Shown here: piece after piece, positions 36,472 to 45,095 of the stretch
Numbering within the stretch: the stretch's first letter is position 1
Layout of the letters: each line of letters opens with the position of its first letter
Origin: Mucilaginibacter xinganensis
GTDB lineage: Bacteria > Bacteroidota > Bacteroidia > Sphingobacteriales > Sphingobacteriaceae
Direction: 5' to 3'
NCBI RefSeq assembly: GCF_002257585.1
Contig: NZ_CP022743.1
Location: forward strand, 2,480,001-2,544,000
DNA length: 64,000 nt
Position numbers and translations under genes: made by a program
The notes under the pieces: generated by a model
What the model saw: the letters and a program-made list of their open reading frames with translations, nothing else
Told to the model about the DNA's origin: nothing
Database searches by the model: none

Positions 36472-37881
36472 TTACTGCCAGCCTCCACCCAATGCCCTGT
36501 ATAAATTAACAATGGCTTGTAGTTCCTGTAAACGATCATTTACCCCACTTAACTGCGCGGCTAACAGGCTTTGCTCTGAAGTTAATACATCGGTATAATT
36601 AGTAGCCGAACTGTAACGTAGCAGTTCGTTGGTGTAGTCGACAGATTTGGTCAAAGCGGCAATTTGCTTGTCGCGTATTTGTTGCTTACTAATAGCATTT
36701 TCATAGGAATTCAGTGCATTTGACACCTCCTGACCAGCAGTTAGCAGCGTTTGCTGAAAAGTATTAAACGTTTCCTTTTGTTGCGCCTGCGCTATACGGT
36801 AACGGGCTTTATTTTGACCTTTGTTAAATATTGGCTGTGTTAGGCCGCCTACCAGATTGTAAAAAATAGAATTGTCAAAAAAGTTTTTCAACTGCAAACT
36901 AGATAAGCCACCACTGGCGGTAATGGTAAGCGTTGGATAAAAGTAAGAATGTGCCACATTGGTATTCTCAAACGCCGAGCGGAAAGCATACTCTGATGCC
37001 TGCACATCGGGCCTGTTACTGAGTAATTGCGCTGATAAACCGATATTTAATTGCTTAATTGGTACCTGATCCGCAAGAACGCCTCTTTTAATTGGGCCCG
37101 GAGCCCGGGCTAACAGGATGCACAAGGCATTCTCAATTTCGCGGATGCTTTGTTTCAAATCAGGGATAGATACCTCGGCAGCATAACGGTTGGCTTCGCT
37201 TTGCACTACCGCCGCACCATTTACAATAGCTCCCTGCTTAAGACTTTTCATGGTTTCCACATCCTTTATCCGGTTTTGTACCGTTTCTTCGGTAATGCGC
37301 AACTGCTGATCGTAAGATAAGAGGTTGTAATAATAATTGGCAATATCAGCAATCAACTGTGTTTGCGCCGCACGCTTAGAAGCATCGCTTTTTAAAAAAT
37401 TGGCTAATGCCTGGCGCTTTAAACTGCTCAATTGTCCCCATATATTAACTTCCCAACTGGCATTTAACGATGCCTGATAGGTAGTGGTATTTAAATTAAT
37501 ACCACTACCTGCGGGGAAGTTCAACGCTGCCTGCGATGACTTAGCCTTGGTGACTTGTACGCCAGCATCCAAAGAAGGCAGATAAGCCGCCTTACTGGCC
37601 CTTAAGGTGGCCTGTGCTTCAGCAATTTTAAGCACGGCCGTTTTCAGATCAAGATTGTTATTGATCCCTTCCTGTATTAAATTTTGGAGTATAGTATCAG
37701 CAAACAATGAGCGCCATGGCAGGCTTGCCATCGTGGTCGTATCCGTTTTTAAGCTGTCGCGATACAGGTTCACTGTTTTTAATTCGCCCGGGCGTTCATA
37801 AACTTTGTTTACTTTACAGGATGAAAGGGCTAATAAGCCAGCTAATCCTAAGATGATATATGGTTGGTTTCTTGTTTTCAT
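36472..37881 (-). CDS. RND efflux outer-membrane factor (OprM/NodT-like lipoprotein)
   Basis: The 469-residue protein has a lipoprotein signal (LAGLLALSSC, Cys about 22) and the two repeated TolC-type regions of the NodT/OprM family: TTYQASLNASWEVNIWG near 130 and NLVGGLTQPIFNKGQNKARYRIAQAQ near 345-370. It forms the outer-membrane exit duct of the tripartite pump. It is the last gene of the operon tetR-adaptor-pump-duct, starting 11 nt after the inner-membrane pump's stop. Confidence 0.95.
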   Translation of the reverse strand: MKTRNQPYIILGLAGLLALSSCKVNKVYERPGELKTVNLYRDSLKTDTTTMASLPWRSLFADTILQNLIQEGINNNLDLKTAVLKIAEAQATLRASKAAYLPSLDAGVQVTKAKSSQAALNFPAGSGINLNTTTYQASLNASWEVNIWGQLSSLKRQALANFLKSDASKRAAQTQLIADIANYYYNLLSYDQQLRITEETVQNRIKDVETMKSLKQGAIVNGAAVVQSEANRYAAEVSIPDLKQSIREIENALCILLARAPGPIKRGVLADQVPIKQLNIGLSAQLLSNRPDVQASEYAFRSAFENTNVAHSYFYPTLTITASGGLSSLQLKNFFDNSIFYNLVGGLTQPIFNKGQNKARYRIAQAQQKETFNTFQQTLLTAGQEVSNALNSYENAISKQQIRDKQIAALTKSVDYTNELLRYSSATNYTDVLTSEQSLLAAQLSGVNDRLQELQAIVNLYRALGGGWQ

Positions 37882-37892
37882 GATTTAAATTA

Positions 37893-40800
37893 TTAGATGG
37901 CTGGTTCACTGGTAGCTTCTGGCATGGTAGCTGTAGGATGCCCGCTTATCTTTTCCTGAAGCGATTGAAAAATGATGAACAGCACCGGGATCACAAACAC
38001 GCCGAACAGGGTACCGATCAACATACCACCTACGGCACCTGTACCAATGGAACGATTACCTACCGCACCTGCGCCGGATGCAAACATTAACGGCATTAAA
38101 CCTAAAATAAAAGCGAAAGAGGTCATTAAAATTGGTCTTAAACGGGCAACGGCACCTTCAATAGCGGCATTTACCAATGTTAGTCCGTGCCTGCGCCGGG
38201 CCACCGCAAATTCTACGATCAGGATAGCGTTTTTTGCCAGCAGACCAATGAGCATAATTAAAGTGATCTGCAGGTAGATGTTGTTTTCTACACCAAATAT
38301 TTTGGCGAAGATGAATGCTCCTGCAAGCCCGATAGGTAATGAAAATAAGACTGCGAATGGCAGGATATAACTTTCGTACTGCGCGCTCAATAAAAAATAA
38401 ACAAATATTAAACACAACATAAAAATAAATATCGTTTGGCTACCGCTGGATAATTCCTCGCGGGTAAGGCCCGAATATTCATAGCTGTAACCCGCAGGCA
38501 AAGTTTGCGCGGCTACCTCCCCAATAGCTTTAATTGCATCTCCTGAACTGTAGCCGGGCTTTGGAGAACCCTGTACAGCAATGGACGTAAAAAGGTTAAA
38601 GCGGTTAATTGCTTCGGGGCCGTAAACGCGTTTCAGCGAAACAAACTCGGATATGGGCGACATAATGTTATTACTGTTACGCACATAAATGTTATTAAGG
38701 CCTTGCGGTGAGCCACGGTAACTATTATCGGCCTGTATCATCACCCGGTATTGCTTACCAAATTCGTTAAAGTTTGATGCGTATAAGCCGCCGTAATAAC
38801 CCTGCAGGGTAACCAGTATGCTACTCACTGTTAAACCGGCAGCCTTGACCTTAGCCACGTTAACATCAACCTGGTATTGCGGAAAATTGATATTGAATGA
38901 AGTTGTGGCGTATTGCACTTCGGGGCGCTTATTCAGCGCTGCTAAAAATTTACCGCTCACCTCGCTGAATTTGTTGATTTCGCCGCCGGTTTTATCCTGT
39001 AGCTGAAACTCAAAGCCGCTGCTGTTACCAAAACCCTGTAATGTTGGAGGGGCGAAAAAGAAGATCTGCGCATTTTTGATCCCTGCGGTCATTCCGAAAA
39101 GTTTACCGGTCAGGCTGTTAATATCCTGGCCTTTTCCAGTACGCTGATCCCATGGTTTTAACTTGACAACGATCATAGCGTATGAACCGCCGGCACCGGC
39201 TATGAAATTTTGCCCGGTAATACGTAAGGTAGTTTGTACTTCGGGTAGTTTACGGATAATACCGTCCACCTGTTCGGCAATAACTGCTGTGCGCTCTAAT
39301 GACGAACCGGCAGGTAAACTTATGTTTCCAAACAATGTTCCTTGATCCTCATTAGGCACAAAGCTGGTTGCGGTAGTTTTTAGCAGGATGTAAAAAATAA
39401 CCGTAAAAACTGCTATACCTAAACCAGCCAGCCATTTTTTGTCTATCAAAAAGCTCACCGATCTTTTGTATTTGCCGGTAACGGTTTCAAATGCGGTGTT
39501 AAATGCATCATAAAACCGTTGCTTGTAGGTGGTTTTGTGATGCTCACCTTCAGCATGCGGTTTAAGCAACAAGGCACAGAGCGCCGGACTGAGTGTTAAA
39601 GCATTTACTGCCGAAATAATAATAGCGATAGCAAGTGTTAAACCAAATTGTTTATAAAATACACCCGACGAACCGCTGATAAAGGACACAGGGACAAACA
39701 CCGCCGCCATTACTAAGGTAATAGAAATAATAGCGCCGCTGATATCGTTCATGGCCTCGATGGTAGCGCCCTTAGCCGATTTCGCACCTGCATCTAACTT
39801 GGCATGCACCGCCTCCACTACCACAATAGCATCATCTACTACTATACCGATAGCCAGCACGAGGGCAAACAAGGTAAGCAGGTTAATGGTAAAGCCAAAA
39901 AGGTTTAAAAAGAAGAATGTGCCCACGATAGCCACCGGAACGGCGATGGCCGGAATAAGTGTAGACCGGAAATCCTGTAAAAAGACGAAAACAACAATAA
40001 ACACCAGGATAAAAGCTTCAATGAGGGTATGGATCACCTTATCAATCGAGGCATCTAAAAAGTCGTTGGCATTTAGCAGAGAGGTATATTTAATACCCGG
40101 CGGGAAAGACTTGGATGCGCCCGCAATAGTGCTTTCCAACTGCTTGATCAGCTCGTGGGCGTTGGAGCCGGCGGTTTGGTTAATGGCAATGCCTATTGAT
40201 GGCATACCGTTGGTTTTGGTATTGCCAGAGTAGGTTTGTGAACCCAGTTCAACACGTGCCACATCTTTTAAACGTAAAACCTGGCCACTGGTGGTTGCGC
40301 GGATAATGATATTGTTAAACTCGGTAACCGATTTTAAGCGGCCTTTGTATTTAATAGTGTACTGATAAGACTGGTTGTCATTTTCGCCAAATTTCCCGGG
40401 TGCCGCTTCCACGTTCTGATCGGCAAGCGCAGTGTTAATGTCATCCGGAATTAAACCGTAGGTGGCCATCACATCCGGCTTCAGCCAAATCCGCATCGAG
40501 TAATCGCGGGTGCCGAATACGCTGGCGTCGCCCACTCCGGTAATCCTTTTGATCTGTGGCAGCAGGTTGATGTTGGCGTAATTTTGGAGAAAGGTTTGGT
40601 CGAATGATTTATTGTCGCTGTATAAGGAGAAAATCATCACCATACTGCTTTGCCGCTTACTGGTAGTCACGCCGGATTTAGTCACTTCAGCCGGTAAAAG
40701 GCTGGTCGCTTTTGATACCCTGTTCTGTACGTTTACAGCAGCCAGGTCGGGGTCGGTTCCCAGTTTAAAGTAAATCGTGATCGATGCTGAACCATCATTA

Positions 40801-41048
40801 CTGGCGGTAGAGGTCATGTAGGTCATGTTCTCTACCCCGTTGATCTGTTCTTCAAGCGGCACAATCACACTGCTCATCACAACGTCAGCGTTGGCCCCTT
40901 GATACGAGGTGGATACTTGCACCGTTGGCGGCGCTATTTCGGGGTATTGAGAGATGGGCAATGAGGTTAAACCCAATATACCCAGTATAACGATAATGAC
41001 CGATATTACGGTTGAGAGCACCGGCCGTTCAATGAATTTGCGTAACAT
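37893..41048 (-). CDS. RND multidrug efflux pump, inner-membrane subunit (AcrB/MexB-type)
   Basis: The 1051-residue protein is a hydrophobic/amphiphilic RND pump. It begins MLRKFIERPVLSTVISVIIV, carries the proton-relay Asp pair in GIVVDDAIVVVEAVHAKLD (about 405-423) and the matching Lys in IGLLAKNAILIVEFA (about 935), and has two large periplasmic loops. It exports drugs, dyes or detergents in exchange for protons with the adaptor and outer-membrane factor encoded beside it. Length and motifs are complete. It starts 33 nt after the adaptor gene. Confidence 0.97.
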   Translation of the reverse strand: MLRKFIERPVLSTVISVIIVILGILGLTSLPISQYPEIAPPTVQVSTSYQGANADVVMSSVIVPLEEQINGVENMTYMTSTASNDGSASITIYFKLGTDPDLAAVNVQNRVSKATSLLPAEVTKSGVTTSKRQSSMVMIFSLYSDNKSFDQTFLQNYANINLLPQIKRITGVGDASVFGTRDYSMRIWLKPDVMATYGLIPDDINTALADQNVEAAPGKFGENDNQSYQYTIKYKGRLKSVTEFNNIIIRATTSGQVLRLKDVARVELGSQTYSGNTKTNGMPSIGIAINQTAGSNAHELIKQLESTIAGASKSFPPGIKYTSLLNANDFLDASIDKVIHTLIEAFILVFIVVFVFLQDFRSTLIPAIAVPVAIVGTFFFLNLFGFTINLLTLFALVLAIGIVVDDAIVVVEAVHAKLDAGAKSAKGATIEAMNDISGAIISITLVMAAVFVPVSFISGSSGVFYKQFGLTLAIAIIISAVNALTLSPALCALLLKPHAEGEHHKTTYKQRFYDAFNTAFETVTGKYKRSVSFLIDKKWLAGLGIAVFTVIFYILLKTTATSFVPNEDQGTLFGNISLPAGSSLERTAVIAEQVDGIIRKLPEVQTTLRITGQNFIAGAGGSYAMIVVKLKPWDQRTGKGQDINSLTGKLFGMTAGIKNAQIFFFAPPTLQGFGNSSGFEFQLQDKTGGEINKFSEVSGKFLAALNKRPEVQYATTSFNINFPQYQVDVNVAKVKAAGLTVSSILVTLQGYYGGLYASNFNEFGKQYRVMIQADNSYRGSPQGLNNIYVRNSNNIMSPISEFVSLKRVYGPEAINRFNLFTSIAVQGSPKPGYSSGDAIKAIGEVAAQTLPAGYSYEYSGLTREELSSGSQTIFIFMLCLIFVYFLLSAQYESYILPFAVLFSLPIGLAGAFIFAKIFGVENNIYLQITLIMLIGLLAKNAILIVEFAVARRRHGLTLVNAAIEGAVARLRPILMTSFAFILGLMPLMFASGAGAVGNRSIGTGAVGGMLIGTLFGVFVIPVLFIIFQSLQEKISGHPTATMPEATSEPAI

Positions 41049-41081
41049 AACGTTGGTTAATGTTAAATGATTTGAAATAAC

Positions 41082-42251
41082 TTATTTTAAGTCCTGGTAA
41101 ACCTTGTCGGCGCCCATAACTTCGGGCTTTATTTGGGCGGCGTCTTTCAGTGAACTGTTGCCATCGTATACTACCTTATCGCCAATTTTTAGGCCGTCGG
41201 TTACAACATAGTATTGTCCCGCTAAAAGGTCCATAATCTGTACCTCAACACTTTTAACCGTATTGGTCTGATCAACAACATACACAAAATGCTTGCCCTG
41301 CAGTTCGTAAGCCGAGCGCTGCGGAATAAATATGCCGCTTTTTACCGGCTGCGGAATGCGCACACTGGCGCTGCTGCCGCTACGCAGTAAACGTATTGGA
41401 TTAGGGAATGCGGCGCGGAAACTGGCCGACCCCGTTTGGGTATCAATTAAACCGGCAATGGTTTCCACTTTGCCGTGCTCGGTGTAGTTCGATCCGTCAG
41501 ATAGGATGAGCGATACAGCTGGGGTATTGGCAATCTTTTCTTTAAGAGTGCTGCCTTTTACCGTTCTTGAAAACTCAAGCAATTGCTTTTCATTTAAGGA
41601 AAAGTAAGCGTATACCTTATCAATATTTGATACCGTAGTTAATGGACTGGTAGTGGCGCTGGTCACTAAACTACCCACTTTATAAGGCAGTGTACCAATA
41701 ACCCCATTTACCGGGCTGGTAATGGTAGTATAGCCCAAATTGGTTTTGGCATTTGCCAGGGAAGTACGGGCCTGGGCCAGTGAAGCCTTTTTGGTGTTCA
41801 GCGCAAACTGGTCTGATTCCAGCTCATAAGGGCTGATGATATCTTTGTCAACCAGCGGTTTGGTTTTGTTGACTAGCAACTGAGCGCTTTTAACTTCCGC
41901 TTCAGCACTATTTATCGTCGCTATGGCATTATTTACATCCTGCTGATATTGAGGGGCATTCAGTTTAAAAAGCAACTGCCCTTTTTTCACCACTGTACCT
42001 TCATCCACATAAATGGCTTCCACAAAGCCGTCAATTTTCGGGCGGATCTCTATATTCTGTTCTCCCTGTAGTGTGGCCGGGTAGTCATTACTTAAGGTGG
42101 CATCTTTTGCTTCGATTGTAAATACCTGGTAGTTTGCAGGTGGCTGAGTTGCACCCGGGCCTCCCGCCTGGGTTTGAGAGCCTCCGCAGGCCATTAGCAG
42201 CAGGGGCGCTAAACTTAAAAAAGCAAGGTGTTGGAACGTTTGTATTTTCAT
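41082..42251 (-). CDS. RND efflux periplasmic adaptor (AcrA/MexA-type lipoprotein)
   Basis: This 389-residue protein has a lipoprotein signal (SLAPLLLMAC, Cys about 22) followed by the adaptor fold: a lipoyl half (IEIRPKIDGFVEAIYVDEGTVVKKGQLLF, about 68-96), a helical hairpin (about 100-165), the second lipoyl half (GYTTITSPVNGVIGTLPYKVG) and the beta-barrel part. It bridges the pump and the outer-membrane duct. A TetR-type operator lies 41-58 nt upstream of its ATG, and the regulator gene is immediately upstream. Confidence 0.95.
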   Translation of the reverse strand: MKIQTFQHLAFLSLAPLLLMACGGSQTQAGGPGATQPPANYQVFTIEAKDATLSNDYPATLQGEQNIEIRPKIDGFVEAIYVDEGTVVKKGQLLFKLNAPQYQQDVNNAIATINSAEAEVKSAQLLVNKTKPLVDKDIISPYELESDQFALNTKKASLAQARTSLANAKTNLGYTTITSPVNGVIGTLPYKVGSLVTSATTSPLTTVSNIDKVYAYFSLNEKQLLEFSRTVKGSTLKEKIANTPAVSLILSDGSNYTEHGKVETIAGLIDTQTGSASFRAAFPNPIRLLRSGSSASVRIPQPVKSGIFIPQRSAYELQGKHFVYVVDQTNTVKSVEVQIMDLLAGQYYVVTDGLKIGDKVVYDGNSSLKDAAQIKPEVMGADKVYQDLK

Positions 42252-42291
42252 TTTTTTTATGCGTCTTGTTAAATATTAAATTGACATTTAT

Positions 42292-42309
42292 GTTTGACTT
42301 TTTTGTCAG
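42292..42309 (-). promoter_or_regulatory. TetR-type operator upstream of the efflux operon
   Basis: GTTTGAC (42292-42298), a 6-nt T-rich spacer and GTCAG (42305-42309) form a dyad. The same words with the same spacing occur at 42929-42946 upstream of tetR. It lies 41-58 nt before the adaptor ATG, between tetR and the pump genes. Confidence 0.6.
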
Positions 42310-42325
42310 TTTTTAAGCAAAAAAA

Positions 42326-42913
42326 TTAGGTGAACAGCATTTCGACGATTATTTTCTTCCTTTCGTGCATCAGTTGTTCAAATTTAATATCAGTAATTTC
42401 CAGCATTTGCTTGAATAAAGGGCGTGTAAGTAAAGGGTAAGCGATCAGCGAGAGGAGGTTGAGCATAAAATTCACAGGCAACATTTTCCTGATCTCGCCC
42501 CGGTCTATCGCCTGTTGTATTTCCTTAAAAAAATATTGAAGTGCCGGCGATGGTTCCTTTTCGGGCATAACAAAACCGTGGGCATTAATTTCGCTGATCA
42601 TAAACGTTTCTTTATAGGGATACTCACGCAGTTCTGCTGAAAACACATCAATAAACCGGACGATTTTTTTTTTGAATGGTAGCTTGGAAAGTAATACTTC
42701 TTCTAAGCGCAGCTTCATTTCATCCATCGCTTCCTGGAATACCTGTTGAAATAAGGCTTCCTTGGACCTAAAGTAATAATTGATGACCGTCCTGGCGATG
42801 CCTGCTGCATCAGCAATGTCCTGGGTGGTGGCATTAAACTTGCCTTCTGAAAAGAATATTCGTTTGGCAGTATCCTTAATTAATTGCTCGGTGCCGGTGT
42901 CTCTAATAGCCAT
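42326..42913 (-). CDS. TetR family transcriptional repressor of the efflux operon
   Basis: The 195-residue protein has an N-terminal TetR helix-turn-helix, TTQDIADAAGIARTVINYYF (about 29-48), and a divergent ligand-binding C-terminus with hydrophobic helices (LPVNFMLNLLSLIAYPLLTRPLF). It is the first gene of the tetR-adaptor-pump-duct group, on the same strand. The two dyads described at its own promoter and before the adaptor make it the probable local repressor, controlling itself and the pump. The inducing ligand is unknown. Confidence 0.93.
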   Translation of the reverse strand: MAIRDTGTEQLIKDTAKRIFFSEGKFNATTQDIADAAGIARTVINYYFRSKEALFQQVFQEAMDEMKLRLEEVLLSKLPFKKKIVRFIDVFSAELREYPYKETFMISEINAHGFVMPEKEPSPALQYFFKEIQQAIDRGEIRKMLPVNFMLNLLSLIAYPLLTRPLFKQMLEITDIKFEQLMHERKKIIVEMLFT

Positions 42914-42925
42914 TTTTTTAACTAA

Positions 42926-42951
42926 TTTGTTTGACGTTTAAGTCAGACAAA
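42926..42951 (-). promoter_or_regulatory. TetR autoregulatory operator
   Basis: A 26-bp palindrome TTTGTTTGAC (42926-42935), 6-nt spacer, GTCAGACAAA (42942-42951) has one mismatched pair. It overlaps a TATGTTTG -7 element on the minus strand (42955-42948, TAnnTTTG) and lies 13 nt before the tetR ATG, exactly where a repressor would act. Confidence 0.65.
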
Positions 42952-43107
42952 CATAGTTATATGTTTCACAAACAGTGTCAAAATAATCACATTTTTTAAT
43001 ATCTATGACCTATATGGCGCTAAACCAGAACTAACGTGTCAGGCGCATTGCTTTAGTGATATTTACCATCGGGGTAAGGATAAAGGCAGGTATATTTCCT
43101 CTTAAGT

Positions 43108-43254
43108 TCAAAAGCGTGTAGATTTGGATAGCACCACGGGGTATTTTCCGGCAGGCCAACTAAACAGCTTTAGGCTAAGAGAAACTGTTGTAGCGCCTAA
43201 AGCAAATACTTCATTGGCAATATCCACATTAGCAATAGGTTCACTGCCACACCG
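43108..43254 (-). pseudogene. decayed coding fragment in the tetR-gltD gap
   Basis: In this 700-bp region without an intact gene, the minus strand reads 48 codons without a start to a stop at 43108, with a coding-like composition (includes NEVFALGATTVSLSLKLF and WPAGKYPVV). The plus strand also reads coding-like pieces over the same area. I read it as a worn gene remnant. The family is not recognised; a secretion-sorting-like C-terminus is possible. The rest of 42956-43500 shows nothing definite. Confidence 0.3.
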
Positions 43255-43506
43255 CTACCTAACCTTTCCGATCAGTTAATTACAGAAATTCGCGAATACC
43301 TGGCAATTCCTACTTTCATTTGCACGGGATAATGTACACTGGTTTTACATATTTCATAATACCGGGATGATACAATTTGTTTTTATAAGCCTTTAAACAA
43401 ATACAAATATCCCGAAGAGTGTTAGATGAGGTGTAATGTATTTATATTCAGTTATTTATAACTATTTTAAATATTAACGCATCACCAATAATTTTATACA
43501 ACAAAA

Positions 43507-43534
43507 AAACCGGACAGCTTTCACTATCCGGTTT
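43507..43534 (-). terminator. intrinsic terminator of the gltBD operon
   Basis: AAACCGGA (43507-43514) pairs with TCCGGTTT (43527-43534), and the inner bases add AG/CT with one mismatch. On the minus strand the stem is followed by a run of T, giving a normal intrinsic terminator about 80 nt after gltD. Confidence 0.75.
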
Positions 43535-43580
43535 ACATTAATTTGTTTATTGATTTTTTATCGAGTCCAAATGATAAGAA

Positions 43581-43616
43581 AAGCTAATCTCTAATCTCCA
43601 GCCTCTAATCGCTAAT
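43581..43616. repeat. CTAATCTC-type intergenic repeat after gltD
   Basis: The stretch between the gltD stop and its terminator consists of CTAATCT, CTAATCTCC, CTAATCG and CTAATTC in tandem. It shares its word with 2502-2556 and 62221-62236. No coding or structural role is visible. Confidence 0.45.
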
Positions 43617-45095
43617 TCAAAACGCCTGTTCAAACTGGTTCACCGCATCCTTGCTTTCCAGCAGGGAATGCCCCATCAGGAACTCGTCCACCTTTCTTGC
43701 AGCTTCCCGGCCTTCTGATATAGCCCATACAACGAGTGATTGCCCGCGGCGCATGTCGCCGGCAGCAAAAACTTTGCTAACGCTGGTACGGTAAGCACCT
43801 TCGGTAGCTTTAACATTTTTACGCGGGTCAAGCTCAATACCCAGGCTCTCTATCATTCCTTCGTATTGTGGGTTTAAGAAGCCCATGGCAAGGAAAATAC
43901 GCTGGCATGGTATTTCCCGTTCTGAACCTTCAACTTTGTTAAATTTAATTGGCCTTCCCATTACATCCAGTTCCCAGCTTACCTCGTTTACCCTGATCGC
44001 ACGCAGGTTGCCGTCTTCGTCACCTAAAAATTCTTCGGTATTAATACCCCAGTAACGGTCAGCACCTTCTTCGTGGCTGCTGGTGGTTTTCAACACCATC
44101 GGGTAAGTTGGCCATGGCATGTGCTCGGTACGTTGCACCGGCGGCTGCATCATTACCTCAAATTGCTTAATAGAACGTGCACCCTGGCGATTTGAAGTGC
44201 CAACACAGTCAGAACCGGTATCACCACCGCCAATTACTATTACATCCTTGCCTGTGGCTAAAATGTCTTCGGCAGTAACCTCAATATTGCTAACGCGTTT
44301 ATTTTGCTGCTTTAAAAAGTCCATCGCAAAATAAATTCCTTTTAATTCCCTGCCTGGGATATTAAGGTTTCGCGGGATAGTTGAGCCACCTGCTATGATA
44401 ACCGCATCATTATTGCGAACGATCTCATCGGCAGAAATATCTTTACCCACTTCGGTATTGTATTTAAATTCAACACCATCTTTTTCCATCACCTCCAGGC
44501 GGCGGTCAATTACCCATTTTTCAAGCTTAAAGTCGGGGATGCCGTAACGTAACAAGCCGCCTGCGCGGTCATCACGTTCATATACCGTAACTGCATGACC
44601 TGCTTTGCTCAGCTGCGCGGCGGCGGCTAAACCTGCCGGGCCTGAACCTACAACGGCAACGCTTTTGCCTGTTTTAACAAGTGGAGCGGTTGGTTTAACC
44701 AGGTTTTTTGAATAAGCTATTTCAATAATGTGTTTTTCAATTTCTTCAATAGCAACCGCAGGTTTGTTTATGCCAAGCACACAAGCCGACTCGCACGGAG
44801 CAGGGCAAATCCTGCCGGTAAACTCCGGGAAGTTATTGGTTGAGGAAAGTATGTTGTAAGCTTCTTCCCATTTTTTGCGATATACGGCATCGTTAAATTC
44901 AGGGATGATGTTGCCCAGCGGGCAGCCTGAATGACAGAACGGAATGCCGCAATTCATACAACGGGCCGACTGCTGGTTTAATTTTTCGTCGGAATAGGCG
45001 TGTACAAACTCATTATAGTTTTTAACACGTTCTGTAACCGGCGTTTTTGCGGGAAGCTCTCTGTTAAACTCCTGGAATCCTGTTGGTTTTCCCAT
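43617..45095 (-). CDS. gltD: glutamate synthase small subunit
   Basis: The 492-residue protein is the beta subunit of glutamate synthase. It has the N-terminal cysteine cluster segment CMNCGIPFCHSGCPLGNIIP (about 46-65) and a second CPAPCESACV, the FAD motif VAVVGSGPAGLAAAAQL (about 146-162), and the nucleotide motif VIVIGGGDTGSDCVGTS. It passes electrons from NADPH to the large subunit. It begins one base-overlap after gltB (its ATG shares 45095 with the gltB stop), so the two are translationally coupled. Confidence 0.97.
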   Translation of the reverse strand: MGKPTGFQEFNRELPAKTPVTERVKNYNEFVHAYSDEKLNQQSARCMNCGIPFCHSGCPLGNIIPEFNDAVYRKKWEEAYNILSSTNNFPEFTGRICPAPCESACVLGINKPAVAIEEIEKHIIEIAYSKNLVKPTAPLVKTGKSVAVVGSGPAGLAAAAQLSKAGHAVTVYERDDRAGGLLRYGIPDFKLEKWVIDRRLEVMEKDGVEFKYNTEVGKDISADEIVRNNDAVIIAGGSTIPRNLNIPGRELKGIYFAMDFLKQQNKRVSNIEVTAEDILATGKDVIVIGGGDTGSDCVGTSNRQGARSIKQFEVMMQPPVQRTEHMPWPTYPMVLKTTSSHEEGADRYWGINTEEFLGDEDGNLRAIRVNEVSWELDVMGRPIKFNKVEGSEREIPCQRIFLAMGFLNPQYEGMIESLGIELDPRKNVKATEGAYRTSVSKVFAAGDMRRGQSLVVWAISEGREAARKVDEFLMGHSLLESKDAVNQFEQAF

